Positions 1 through 8,201 of a DNA stretch of 64,000 nucleotides are shown here, one piece after another. A program made the position numbers and the translations under genes. Source of the stretch: Bacillota bacterium (GTDB taxonomy: Bacteria; Bacillota; Clostridia; Christensenellales; CAG-138); the NCBI GenBank assembly GCA_023455425.1, contig JAEYCM010000012.1:1-64000 (forward strand), read 5' to 3'. Numbering within the stretch: position 1 is the first letter of the stretch; each line of letters starts with the position of its first letter. The notes beneath the pieces were generated by a model, which was not told the DNA's origin, did not search any database, and was given only the letters and a program-made list of their open reading frames with translations.

Positions 1-104
1 TTGCCCGCGTTTTCCCGCTGCCACTGGGTGAATACCTTGGTAACGCCCTGTACCTCAACGGCGATGTCCGCGCGCGCTGTATCGATTGATGCCTTTTTTG
101 ACAT
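1..104 (-). CDS. ABC transporter ATP-binding protein, 5' end only
   Basis: Only the first 34 codons lie in the window; the gene runs off the left edge. The minus-strand ATG at 104 follows an AAAGGA ribosome binding site, and the peptide contains VEVQGVTKVFTQWQRE, the typical first strand of an ABC ATPase of the type that powers ABC2_membrane_6 (DUF990-like) exporters. It overlaps the end of the upstream permease gene by 50 bases, so it is the third gene of a permease-permease-ATPase operon. The Walker motifs lie outside the window, so the assignment rests on context and this short N-terminus. Confidence 0.75.
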   Translation of the reverse strand, partial: MSKKASIDTARADIAVEVQGVTKVFTQWQRENAG

Positions 105-912
105 AGAAATTCAGTCCTTTCTTAAACACAGTTACAGTAATTGCCCAAAGGATGCCGCACACGATGAGCGTGAGCGCGCCTGGAAGCCCAAGCGGCGCCT
201 TGTTGAGCAATGCAAGAGCCGGGAACCAGGCATTAAGGCCGATCGGCACGATGGTGACGAGCAGCACCTGCAGCCCGCGCGGCATGCCGGAAAGCGGGAA
301 CGTGCCGATGACAAAGAACAGGTCCATCACCTCATGGGAGATTTCCTCCGCCTGCACCGGCGCATAAAATGCGGCGGTAGCAAACAGGTAGGAGGTGCCA
401 AGCATCACAAACAGGGAAACAAGCAGGCTGCCAATAAGTGCAAATCCCCACCACCAGGGAAAAACCATACCGATATGGGAAAGCGCCCACCACATCAGGC
501 CAGCGCCCACATAGATGGCGCTGCTGCCGGTAAAGGGCATGAACCCCATGGTCAGAAGCTGCGTGGGCAGCGGCAGCGGCTGGATAAACAGGTGCTCAAA
601 CTGTCCGCGCCCGATGAGGCGGGAAATGTGTCCGTTGTTGGAGGCAAAGAATGTGATGTAGATACCGCCCAATATGACGTTGTAAGAGAGCATGAACAGC
701 ACATCCCATTCGCTGATGCCGCCGATCCCGCCAAAGCGCCAGGCTAAAAGCATCACGCCGGATACGGAAGCGATTGTGGAGACGATGTCCGCAAGGATGG
801 TAAGCGTAGCAAACAGCTTATCCCGCAGCAGCCACGCAAGGTCCATTTTTGCGGCGATGCCAAAGAGCGCGAAAATGCGCTTCAGGGTAACTTTTACAGG
901 TTTCTCAGCCAC
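55..912 (-). CDS. ABC-2 type exporter permease, second subunit
   Basis: A 285-residue polytopic membrane protein with about six hydrophobic segments, a basic N-terminus and no periplasmic domain. It resembles the ABC2_membrane_6 (DUF990) permeases that occur as pairs beside one ATPase; the substrate is unknown. The start is GTG at 912, overlapping the TGA of the preceding permease by 8 bases, so translation is probably coupled. The segment EEISHEVMDLFFVIGTFPLSGMP is typical of the cytoplasmic-loop-to-membrane transition in these permeases. Family call is moderately sure; function beyond export is inference. Confidence 0.8.
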   Translation of the reverse strand: MAEKPVKVTLKRIFALFGIAAKMDLAWLLRDKLFATLTILADIVSTIASVSGVMLLAWRFGGIGGISEWDVLFMLSYNVILGGIYITFFASNNGHISRLIGRGQFEHLFIQPLPLPTQLLTMGFMPFTGSSAIYVGAGLMWWALSHIGMVFPWWWGFALIGSLLVSLFVMLGTSYLFATAAFYAPVQAEEISHEVMDLFFVIGTFPLSGMPRGLQVLLVTIVPIGLNAWFPALALLNKAPLGLPGALTLIVCGILWAITVTVFKKGLNFYVKKGINRYSARGHRR

Positions 913-1675
913 CGTAACTCACCATCTTTTCCTGGGTTTTTTTGAAGAAGAAGTATGCTGTCGGCCAGAGGACAATGTTCCAAACAAGCTGTGGCAGCAG
1001 GATGGGGAGCGGTTCCGCAAGCCCTACAAACAGGGAAAGCGAAGCCCCGCCAAGGCTTCCGAACGGCTGCAGGGCGAATATTTTGCCCAGGCCGAACGGC
1101 ATGACCTGAAATGGAATGACACTCCCCGAAAACAGCGCGATGATCGACATGCGTACCATGTACACAAGCCAGGCCATGCCCTTGAGGCGTATGGTAAAGC
1201 ACGCAAACACAAAATCAATTGCAAACCCCAGCGTAACGCACAGCAGCAGGCTCACAAAGAACCAGGGCGTTGCCGGTCGGAGGGAGACGCCAAACACAGG
1301 GGAGAGCAGCGCCATCGGCAGGGAAAAGGCGACGAGCATGGGAATCCACTCGCCAACCGTCTGCGCAATGATTTGCCCAAAGAGCGGCATCGGCCGGTTA
1401 AAGAGGGAAACAAGTTCGCCTTCATACGTCCATCCGGAAAACTGGGTACGTACTACTAGAAGTTCCGTAAGAAGCGTATTTAAATAGGTATAACTTAGCA
1501 TTTGCGATAGGCTCATATCCGCCTGCGCGCCATTTTGCAGCAATACGCGCCAAACCAGCATCAGCGGCAGCAGGTAAACAAGCCGGATCAAAATCTTCGG
1601 CAGCAGATACCAGATGCCGCCGTTTGTCTGGGCGCGCAGCGATATTTGCGCCGTTTTGAGATATCTTTCAAACAT
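905..1675 (-). CDS. ABC-2 type exporter permease, first subunit
   Basis: A 256-residue membrane protein with about six transmembrane segments, first gene of the exporter operon. The ATG at 1675 has a clear AAGGAGAA ribosome binding site. RTQFSGWTYEGELVSLFNRPMPLF followed by several hydrophobic spans matches the pattern of DUF990-type permeases, which heterodimerise with the second permease encoded just downstream. Its leader carries a small ORF and a terminator-like hairpin, suggesting expression is set by read-through. The substrate (drug, lantibiotic or lipid) cannot be told from the sequence. Confidence 0.8.
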   Translation of the reverse strand: MFERYLKTAQISLRAQTNGGIWYLLPKILIRLVYLLPLMLVWRVLLQNGAQADMSLSQMLSYTYLNTLLTELLVVRTQFSGWTYEGELVSLFNRPMPLFGQIIAQTVGEWIPMLVAFSLPMALLSPVFGVSLRPATPWFFVSLLLCVTLGFAIDFVFACFTIRLKGMAWLVYMVRMSIIALFSGSVIPFQVMPFGLGKIFALQPFGSLGGASLSLFVGLAEPLPILLPQLVWNIVLWPTAYFFFKKTQEKMVSYGG

Positions 1676-1700
1676 AGGTTCTCCTTATATTTTTGCGCAC

Positions 1701-1735
1701 AAAAAAACCCTGTGCAGCCGCTTAAGCGCACAGGG
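1701..1735 (-). terminator. Terminator/attenuator hairpin in exporter leader
   Basis: Read on the minus strand, CCCTGTGC at 1735-1728 pairs with GCACAGGG at 1715-1708 and is followed by seven T residues. It lies after the small ORF and only 26 bases before the first permease start, with no new promoter between, so transcription of the exporter must pass it. The loop contains the perfect palindrome CGCTTAAGCG. Confidence 0.75.
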
Positions 1736-1753
1736 CTTTACAGTCACAAAAAC

Positions 1754-1918
1754 CTATACAGGCGTTTCGTTCTGTGAAAGGGCTGTGAAGCGGTCGCAAG
1801 TTATGTCCAAAAGGGCGGACTCCCCCCTTGATTGAACATGGATAGACGCAATGCTGTGGATACGATCCCAAAGAACATGCAGCTTATTCCGAAGGATAGG
1901 CATACTATTCTTCTTCAC
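1754..1918 (-). CDS. Small leader-type ORF (54 aa) upstream of exporter
   Basis: A 54-codon ORF starting at GTG 1918 (V-K-K-N-S-M-P-I-L-R...) and ending in TAG at 1754. An AAAGGTGG ribosome binding site lies nine bases upstream and a very good promoter (TTTACA-17-TATAAA) lies 34 bases upstream. The peptide is basic, has no transmembrane segment and I do not recognise it. It is separated from the exporter permeases only by an intrinsic terminator, which is the layout of a leader peptide controlling attenuation; it could equally be a small protein of its own. Confidence 0.5.
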   Translation of the reverse strand: MKKNSMPILRNKLHVLWDRIHSIASIHVQSRGESALLDITCDRFTALSQNETPV

Positions 1919-1951
1919 ATCCTTTCACCACCTTTCAACGCAGATGTTTTG

Positions 1952-1980
1952 TTTATACCATAGATTCAAGGAGTTGTAAA
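1952..1980 (-). promoter_or_regulatory. Sigma-A promoter of exporter leader
   Basis: On the minus strand TTTACA (1980-1975), a 17-base spacer and TATAAA (1957-1952). It precedes the small leader ORF and the ABC-2 exporter operon. Confidence 0.7.
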
Positions 1981-2405
1981 TATGGTTTCTTGAAAAAAAA
2001 CGTTCAGGAAAGGAAAGGAAGTCTGGAATTCATTTGTAATTATTAAGGAAGCAAATTCCGTGGTTCGAAATAATATATTATATTTTCCATAATATTACAT
2101 ACCACAAATCGACAGGGAAAATATACAAAACTTTGTTCTGATATAAATCGCAAAACGGATATGTTTGGCGAATTATTTGCGTGAATTGCGAACATTCTTT
2201 TGGATTGAACTGACAATTATTTTCAAAAGCAAGCATTTCCCAGCGGAATTTAACGTCAAATCTATGTCACAGAAAAAATAAACTATTGTTGTTTTTGAAT
2301 TTTTCATGTATATTTCTTTGTATGTATGTATGCAATGTTGCAAGTTCAGCAGGGCATACTTCTATTGTTCGTAACCCTAATATTATAGAAAGGAGGGAAG
2401 TCTAC
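1981..2405. other. AT-rich divergent intergenic region
   Basis: About 425 bases between the exporter promoter and oppB, far more AT-rich than the flanking genes. I see no ORF with a ribosome binding site. A possible promoter for oppBCDF lies at 2286-2314. Runs such as AATAATATATTATATTTTCC near 2080 look like bent or easily melted DNA. No convincing riboswitch was recognised. Confidence 0.5.
2286..2314 (+). promoter_or_regulatory. Probable promoter of opp operon
   Basis: TTGTTG, a 17-base spacer and TATATT, about 92 bases before the oppB start. Moderate match; the surrounding DNA is so AT-rich that chance matches are possible. Confidence 0.45.
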
Positions 2406-3353
2406 ATGGGAAAATATGTTTTGCAACGTGTAGTGGCAATGTTGCTTACGATACTGTGCATCGTTACAATCACATTCTTTCTTATGCATGCTATTCCCGG
2501 CGGGCCTTTCACAAGAGAGAAGCCATTGCCTGAAGCAATATTACAAGCGTTAAACAAAAAATATCATTTGGACGACCCCGTATGGAAACAGTACGTTGAT
2601 TATTTGGAGGATTTGGTATTAAAGGGCGATTTTGGCCCGTCCTTCAAGCAGGTGAACAGATCGGTGAATGAGCTGATCGGTCTTGGCTTCCCGGTAACGG
2701 CGAAGTTGGGCCTGGCTTCCATCGCTCTGACATTGGTCCTCGCTATCCCTATGGGAATCTATTCGGCACTAAAGCAGGGAAAGTGGCAGGATTACACCGC
2801 CATGTTTATCGCGACATTAGGCGTGACCATACCTAACTTTGTAATGTCGATACTGCTCATCTATATATTTGCCCTAAAAATCGGTATACTGCCGGTTATC
2901 TCCGGCGGTTTGGAAACGTTTAACACCTTGGTGCTTCCCGTGCTGGCGCTCACTGGCTATCAGCTTTCGTTTATCGTCCGCCTGATGCGCTCATCCATGC
3001 TCGATGTTATTCAGCAGGATTATATCCGCACGGCGCGCGCCAAAGGCATCTCTGAGTTTAAAGTGATCATGAAGCATGCGTTCAAAAATGCGATTCTCCC
3101 CGTTATCACCTACATGGGGCCGATGGTGGCGACGCTGCTGACCGGCAGCTTTGTCATTGAGAAGATGTTCACCATTCCCGGGATCGGCGGCTTCTTTGTA
3201 ACGAGCATCGCCAACCGCGATTATACCATGATCATGGGTACGACCATTTTCTATGCCGCCATACTGATTGTGATGAATTTTGTGGTGGATATTTTCTATG
3301 GCTTTGTGGATCCGCGCATCAAATTGCAGAATGCGAGAGGAGGGGCCGCATAA
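2406..3353 (+). CDS. oppB: Oligopeptide ABC transporter permease OppB/DppB
   Basis: A 315-residue inner-membrane permease of the dipeptide/oligopeptide importer family. It begins MGKYVLQRVVAMLLTI, an N-terminal anchor, followed by a periplasmic loop with the family segment HLDDPVWKQYVDYLE and then five more membrane spans. The EAA-type loop that contacts the ATPases is YIRTARAKGISEFKVIMKHA near residue 205. I chose ATG 2406 because AAAGGAGGG lies just upstream and family members start at this point; an open frame extends to 2286 but its start has no ribosome binding site. First gene of oppBCDF, abutting oppC. Confidence 0.95.
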   Translation: MGKYVLQRVVAMLLTILCIVTITFFLMHAIPGGPFTREKPLPEAILQALNKKYHLDDPVWKQYVDYLEDLVLKGDFGPSFKQVNRSVNELIGLGFPVTAKLGLASIALTLVLAIPMGIYSALKQGKWQDYTAMFIATLGVTIPNFVMSILLIYIFALKIGILPVISGGLETFNTLVLPVLALTGYQLSFIVRLMRSSMLDVIQQDYIRTARAKGISEFKVIMKHAFKNAILPVITYMGPMVATLLTGSFVIEKMFTIPGIGGFFVTSIANRDYTMIMGTTIFYAAILIVMNFVVDIFYGFVDPRIKLQNARGGAA

Positions 3354-4328
3354 ATGGAATATCCAAAGGAAATGTTTGCTCCTCTTACCGAGGTGCAGAA
3401 AAACGAAGATATTTTCATGCGGCCCAGCCTGACCTATTGGCAGGACGCATGGCGCAGGTTCAAAAAGAACAAGCCTGCAATGATTGCGGGCGTGGTCCTG
3501 ATCCTGATTGTTCTGTTGGCCATATTCGGGCCGATGTTTTCACAATATACCTATGACCAGCAGGTAAGATCCGACCGCAACCAGTTTCCATCTGCGGAGC
3601 ACTGGTTTGGTACGGATAAGCTGGGGCGCGACCTGTTTGTACGAACTCTATACGGCGCGCGCATCTCGCTTTCGATCGGGTTGGTGGCAAGTCTCATTAA
3701 CCTGACCATAGGCGTGCTCTATGGCGGTCTTTCCGGCTATTTGGGCGGCAAGGCCGATAACATCATGATGCGCGTCGTGGATATCCTGTATGCTATCCCA
3801 TTGCTGCTTTACGTTATCATGCTGCAGGTCGTGCTGGAGGAGCCCATTAAGATCCTCTTTCAAACAAGTAAGTTTTTTGGAATGTTCAAGGCACTGGGAC
3901 CGGAACTTATTCTTATCTATATAGTGCTCGGGTCCGTTTATTGGGTAGGCATGGCGCGCATGGTGCGTGGCCAGGTACTTTCCATTAAAAACCAGGAATT
4001 TGTTCTGGCTGCCAAAGCGCAGGGTGCAAGCACTATGCGCATCATCAACAGGCACTTAACGCCCAACGCGATCGGGCAGATCATCGTCATGACGATGATG
4101 TCTATTCCGCAGGCGATCTTCACCGAATCCTTCCTGAGTTTTATCGGCATCGGCGTGAGCGCACCTATGGCGAGCTGGGGCTCTTTAGCGAGCGACGCCT
4201 ACAAGGCGCTGCAGAGTTATCCGTACCTGTTGTTCTTCCCGGCAGCGGCAATCTGCCTCACAGTGCTGGCCTTTAACATTCTGGGCGACGGTCTCAGAGA
4301 CGCGCTCGATCCCAGAATGAGAAAGTAG
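3354..4328 (+). CDS. oppC: Oligopeptide ABC transporter permease OppC/DppC
   Basis: A 324-residue permease that pairs with OppB to form the channel. It has the OppC_N region (SLTYWQDAWRRFKKNKPAMI, residues 24-43) with the first membrane span, the family segment EHWFGTDKLGRDLFVRTLYG near residue 82, and the EAA loop EFVLAAKAQGASTMRIINRH near residue 215. It starts on the base after the oppB stop codon, with AGAGGAGGGG inside the oppB end as ribosome binding site. Confidence 0.95.
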   Translation: MEYPKEMFAPLTEVQKNEDIFMRPSLTYWQDAWRRFKKNKPAMIAGVVLILIVLLAIFGPMFSQYTYDQQVRSDRNQFPSAEHWFGTDKLGRDLFVRTLYGARISLSIGLVASLINLTIGVLYGGLSGYLGGKADNIMMRVVDILYAIPLLLYVIMLQVVLEEPIKILFQTSKFFGMFKALGPELILIYIVLGSVYWVGMARMVRGQVLSIKNQEFVLAAKAQGASTMRIINRHLTPNAIGQIIVMTMMSIPQAIFTESFLSFIGIGVSAPMASWGSLASDAYKALQSYPYLLFFPAAAICLTVLAFNILGDGLRDALDPRMRK

Positions 4329-4336
4329 GTATCAGT

Positions 4337-5359
4337 ATGAGCGAATATATTCTCGATGTAAAGAATTTGAAGACCTCTTTCTTCACTCATGTGGGTGAGG
4401 TTCAGGCGGTGCGCGGCGTATCGCTCAAGCTTCGGCCCGGCGAGGCGTTGGGTATTGTGGGCGAGAGCGGTTGCGGCAAGAGCGTGATGTCGCTTTCCAT
4501 CATGGGTCTTGTCCCGAAGCCAGGCAAGGTGGTGGACGGCGAAATCCTGTTTGAAGGACAGGATCTTGTTAAGCTCAGTGACAAACAGATGCGCAAGATC
4601 AGAGGCGAACGGATTTCTATGATTTTTCAGGATCCGATGACGTCTTTGAATCCGGTGTATACCATAGGCAACCAGATTAATGAAATGCTCTTAGAGCACC
4701 GGAAAATCAGCAAAAAGCAGGCAACGGAGCGCGCCGTCGAGCTTTTGGACCTCGTTGGCATCCCCAGCCCCGAAGCGCGGCTCAAGCAGTATCCGCACGA
4801 GTTTTCCGGCGGCATGCGTCAGCGCGCGATGATCGCCATGGCGCTTGCGTGCGATCCGGCGCTCTTTATTGCGGATGAACCCACGACTGCACTCGACGTT
4901 ACCATTCAGGCACAGATACTGGAGCTGATGAAGGACCTCAGGAATAAGATCAACAGCACCACCATACTGATCACACATGATCTTGGCGTTGTTGCGGATT
5001 TGTGCGATGACATCAAGGTGATGTATGCCGGCCTTGTGGTAGAAGAAGGCACTACGCGCGATATTTTCTATAATGCGCAGCATCCCTATACTTGGGGCTT
5101 GTTAAAATCCGTTCCAAAAATCACGGAGGATACCAAGGAGCGCTTGAAGCCCATAGACGGGCAGCCGCCCGATCTGCTAAAGCCCCCGACAGGCTGTGCG
5201 TTTGCGGCACGGTGTCCGCACGCCATGCAGATTTGCCGGGATATTCAGCCTCCTCATTTTGAGGTAAACCCTGGGCACAATGCTTCCTGCTGGCTGCTTC
5301 ATCCGGAAGCAAAGGAACAGCACGACGCTGCGCAGGCGGTCAGGAGGGCAGAGCAATGA
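4337..5359 (+). CDS. oppD: Oligopeptide ABC transporter ATPase OppD/DppD
   Basis: A 340-residue ABC ATPase. It shows Walker A GESGCGKS (about residues 42-49), the signature FSGGMRQR near 156, Walker B ALFIADEPTTALD near 177 and the switch histidine in LITHDLGVV. The C-terminal oligo_HPY domain carries PTGCAFAARCPHAMQIC, the cysteine pattern that binds an iron-sulfur cluster in many Dpp/Opp ATPases. It forms the heterodimeric motor with OppF, whose gene overlaps its stop codon by four bases (ATGA). Confidence 0.95.
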   Translation: MSEYILDVKNLKTSFFTHVGEVQAVRGVSLKLRPGEALGIVGESGCGKSVMSLSIMGLVPKPGKVVDGEILFEGQDLVKLSDKQMRKIRGERISMIFQDPMTSLNPVYTIGNQINEMLLEHRKISKKQATERAVELLDLVGIPSPEARLKQYPHEFSGGMRQRAMIAMALACDPALFIADEPTTALDVTIQAQILELMKDLRNKINSTTILITHDLGVVADLCDDIKVMYAGLVVEEGTTRDIFYNAQHPYTWGLLKSVPKITEDTKERLKPIDGQPPDLLKPPTGCAFAARCPHAMQICRDIQPPHFEVNPGHNASCWLLHPEAKEQHDAAQAVRRAEQ

Positions 5360-6321
5360 GTGCACCGTTGATTGAAATTAGGAACCTGAAGAAGCACTTC
5401 AAGGTTGCAACCGGTACATTGAAGGCCGTTGACGGTGTTTCCTTCTCTATTAAAAAAGGGGAAACGTTCGGTCTGGTGGGCGAAAGTGGCTGTGGAAAGA
5501 CCACGGTCGGACGTACCATCGTCCGGCTCTATAATCCTACGGCGGGTCAGATTTTGTTTGACGGCGTGGATATTGCTTCCATGAGCGAACATAGTTTGAA
5601 ACCGTACCGGCGCCGCATGCAGATCATATTCCAGGATCCCTATGCTTCGCTCAACCCGCGCATGACGGTGGGGGATATCGTCGGCGAACCGCTCGATATC
5701 CATAAGATATGCAAAGGTGAAGAGCGGCAAAAACGCATTTATGATCTGCTGGAGAGTGTGGGGCTTACCCGCGAGCACGCGAGCCGATATCCGCATGAGT
5801 TTTCCGGTGGCCAGAGGCAACGCGTAGGCATCGCCCGTGCGCTTGCGCTCGAACCTGAGTTGATCGTATGCGATGAGCCCATTTCAGCGCTGGATGTTTC
5901 CATCCAGGCGCAGGTGGTCAATCTTTTGGAGGATCTGCAAAAGGAGAAGGGCCTCACGTACCTGTTTATCGCGCATGACCTTTCCATGGTGCAGCATATC
6001 TCCAACCGCGTTGGCGTTATGTACCTTGGACATCTGATGGAGGTTGCTTCGAGCAGGGAACTTTATAAAAAGCCGCTGCACCCGTACACCATTGCACTGT
6101 TGTCCGCTATCCCCATACCGGATCCGGACGTGGCGAAAAATCGCCAGCGCATTATATTGGAAGGCAACGTTCCTACTCCCATCAATCCGCCCGCAGGGTG
6201 TCCGTTTCGGTCCCGCTGCGCATACGCGAAGCCGCTTTGCGAAACCCAAATGCCCGAAATGCGCGAGATTGAGCCGGAACACTTTGTAGCGTGCCATTTT
6301 GTGGAACAAATTCACGCGTAG
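5356..6321 (+). CDS. oppF: Oligopeptide ABC transporter ATPase OppF/DppF
   Basis: A 321-residue ABC ATPase, partner of OppD. It has Walker A GESGCGKT, Q-loop IIFQDPYASLNPRM, signature FSGGQRQR, Walker B LIVCDEPISALD and switch histidine FIAHDLSMV, followed by the oligo_HPY tail PAGCPFRSRCAYAKPLC with four cysteines. ATG 5356 overlaps the oppD stop and is preceded by AGGAGGGC. It is the last gene of the oppBCDF block; oppA follows after a new promoter. Confidence 0.95.
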   Translation: MSAPLIEIRNLKKHFKVATGTLKAVDGVSFSIKKGETFGLVGESGCGKTTVGRTIVRLYNPTAGQILFDGVDIASMSEHSLKPYRRRMQIIFQDPYASLNPRMTVGDIVGEPLDIHKICKGEERQKRIYDLLESVGLTREHASRYPHEFSGGQRQRVGIARALALEPELIVCDEPISALDVSIQAQVVNLLEDLQKEKGLTYLFIAHDLSMVQHISNRVGVMYLGHLMEVASSRELYKKPLHPYTIALLSAIPIPDPDVAKNRQRIILEGNVPTPINPPAGCPFRSRCAYAKPLCETQMPEMREIEPEHFVACHFVEQIHA

Positions 6322-6334
6322 TTTGCAGTTTATA

Positions 6335-6363
6335 TTGTACAAATGCAATTGTGTTTGTATAAT
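6335..6363 (+). promoter_or_regulatory. oppA promoter
   Basis: TTGTAC, a 17-base spacer and a perfect TATAAT, in the gap between oppF and oppA. A separate promoter would let the binding protein be made in excess over the membrane components, as is usual for binding-protein-dependent importers. Confidence 0.75.
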
Positions 6364-6394
6364 ATAAAATATATTAAAACAGGAGGAACAAAGA

Positions 6395-8062
6395 ATGAAG
6401 AAACTCTTGTCCGTACTCCTTGCCGCTTTGATGGTGCTCGGCGCTCTCACCGCGTGCGCGCCCACCGCTCCGGCTCCGGCAGCGCCTGAATCGCCTGCCG
6501 CCGAGGCTCCGGCAGAAACTGAAGCTCCTGCTGAGCTCAAGGAACTGCCCACGCTGGATTACCTGTACAACACAGGCGCTGGCCATCAGGTCATTGCGGA
6601 AGCCATCCAGGGCATTTGGAAGGATGAGCTTGGTCTTGACATCACCATTGAGAGCCAGGAATGGGCGGTCTTCCAGACCAACCGTACCGAAGGCAACTAC
6701 CAGATCGCGCGCCATGGTTGGCTGGGCGACTATGTCGATCCCATGACCTTCCTGGATATGTGGGTATCCGCGAGCGGCCAGAACGACGCGAAGTATAAGA
6801 ACCCCGAATTCGACGCGTTAATCGAAACCGCGAAGAAGTCTTCCAATCAGGAAGAGCGCATGGCTGCCATGCATGAAGCGGAAAAGATCATCATGACGGA
6901 TCTTCCCATCATCCCCATCTATCACTACACCAACGTATGGCTTGACAATGGCAAGGTCAAGGATTATGTCCATGACGTTCTCATTGGCCATATGATCTTC
7001 ACCTGGGCTTCTAAGGCCGAAGGCGATATCGTTTATCATCTGGGCGCCACGCCGAAGTCCCTTGACCCGCAGCTCAACAACGCGACCGACGGCGCTGACG
7101 TTCTCCAGCACACCTTCGAAGGCCTCACCACCAAGGATAAGAACGGCGTTGTCGTTCCCGGTATGGCTGAAAGCTGGACCACCTCTGAAGACGGCCTCAC
7201 CTGGACCTTCAAGCTCCGTGACGCCAACTGGTCTGACGGCAAGCCCGTTACCGCGCAGGATTTCGTAACCGCTTGGACTCGCGCTGTGGATCCCGCGACC
7301 GAGTGCGAATACGCTTATCAGATGTGGTATGTAAAGAACGGCGCGGCCATCACCAACGGCGAAGCCACCCCGGATACCCTGGGTGTCAAGGCTGTTGACG
7401 ACAAAACCGTCGAAGTTACACTTGAGGCTCCCTGCGGTTACTTCACGCAGCTGACCGCGTTCCCGACCTATTACCCCGTGCGTGCGGACGTCGTTGCAGA
7501 TCCCGCTTGGGCCAACAGCCCCAAGACCTACATCTCCAACGGGCCGTATGTCCTCACGAAGTTCGAGCTCCAGAACGAGATCATCATCGAGAAGAACCCC
7601 GGTTACTGGAATGCCGCGAACACCCCCGCTCCTAAGGTCATCATGAAGCTGACGGACGACGACGCTGCAGCGCTTGCCGCGTTTGAATCGGGCGAAATGG
7701 ACATCGCTGAAACCTTCCCGCCGGAAGAAACTCAGCGCATGAAGGATGCTGGCTTCTTCAATGTGAAGCCCATCCTCGGCACCTACTTCATCGTTATCAA
7801 CCTCGAAGGCGACAGCGACTTCCTGAAGGATCCCAGGGTCCGCAAGGCGCTCGCGCTCTCCATTGATCGCGATTATGCCATCGAAGTTGCGCAGAACGAA
7901 GCGGTTCCCGCGTTTGAGTTCGTTCCCGCTGGCGTTCCCGATGCCGACGGCACCGACTTCATCGCCAAGAACGGTGGCCCGCTCTTCGGCAGTGGCGACT
8001 ATGCGACGGACCTTGCCGAAGCTAAGGCCCTGCTCGCGGAAGCTGGCTACGTAACCAAGTAA
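6395..8062 (+). CDS. oppA: Circularly permuted oligopeptide-binding lipoprotein (OppA/SBP_bac_5)
   Basis: A 555-residue lipoprotein that should bind peptides outside the membrane and deliver them to OppBCDF. The signal ends in the lipobox LTAC (Cys21), followed by an Ala/Pro/Glu-rich linker to residue 50. The domain order is not the normal one. Residues 51-209 (LPTLDYLYNTGAGHQV to FTWASKAE) match the C-terminal third of OppA, including QEWAVFQTNRTEGNYQIARH and the usual C-terminal end; residues 210-555 (GDIVYHLGATPKSLDPQ to LLAEAGYVTK) match the mature N-terminal two thirds, including GMAESWTTSEDGLTWTFKLR. So the family's normal start follows its normal end, and the chain stops where the C-terminal part would normally begin. 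Total length is that of a complete OppA. Start, AGGAGG ribosome binding site, promoter and terminator are all intact. Confidence 0.9.
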   Translation: MKKLLSVLLAALMVLGALTACAPTAPAPAAPESPAAEAPAETEAPAELKELPTLDYLYNTGAGHQVIAEAIQGIWKDELGLDITIESQEWAVFQTNRTEGNYQIARHGWLGDYVDPMTFLDMWVSASGQNDAKYKNPEFDALIETAKKSSNQEERMAAMHEAEKIIMTDLPIIPIYHYTNVWLDNGKVKDYVHDVLIGHMIFTWASKAEGDIVYHLGATPKSLDPQLNNATDGADVLQHTFEGLTTKDKNGVVVPGMAESWTTSEDGLTWTFKLRDANWSDGKPVTAQDFVTAWTRAVDPATECEYAYQMWYVKNGAAITNGEATPDTLGVKAVDDKTVEVTLEAPCGYFTQLTAFPTYYPVRADVVADPAWANSPKTYISNGPYVLTKFELQNEIIIEKNPGYWNAANTPAPKVIMKLTDDDAAALAAFESGEMDIAETFPPEETQRMKDAGFFNVKPILGTYFIVINLEGDSDFLKDPRVRKALALSIDRDYAIEVAQNEAVPAFEFVPAGVPDADGTDFIAKNGGPLFGSGDYATDLAEAKALLAEAGYVTK

Positions 8063-8093
8063 ATTCCTTACGCTCGCGTAACGGAAAAACAAA

Positions 8094-8119
8094 CGGGCCG
8101 CCTCATGGCGGCCCGTTTT
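8094..8119 (+). terminator. Terminator after oppA
   Basis: CGGGCCGCC (8094-8102), loop TCAT, GGCGGCCCG (8107-8115), then TTTT. Preceded by AAA on the other side, so it may work in both directions. Confidence 0.85.
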
Positions 8120-8162
8120 CTATTGCGGAAATAACGCTTTGCAAAAATAACGGTTCAATAAA

Positions 8163-8189
8163 AAACGGACGGGGAATCCCCGTCCGTTT
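8163..8189 (-). terminator. Terminator after hpf
   Basis: A 13-base-pair hairpin, AAACGGACGGGGA with TCCCCGTCCGTTT and a one-base loop, followed on the minus strand by further T residues. It lies just past the hpf stop codon. Confidence 0.85.
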
Positions 8190-8201
8190 GAATCTACAGA
8201 T

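Noticed and set aside
6818..8092. A 424-codon open frame opposite oppA
   Set aside because: Antisense shadow of a strongly coded gene; no start signals.
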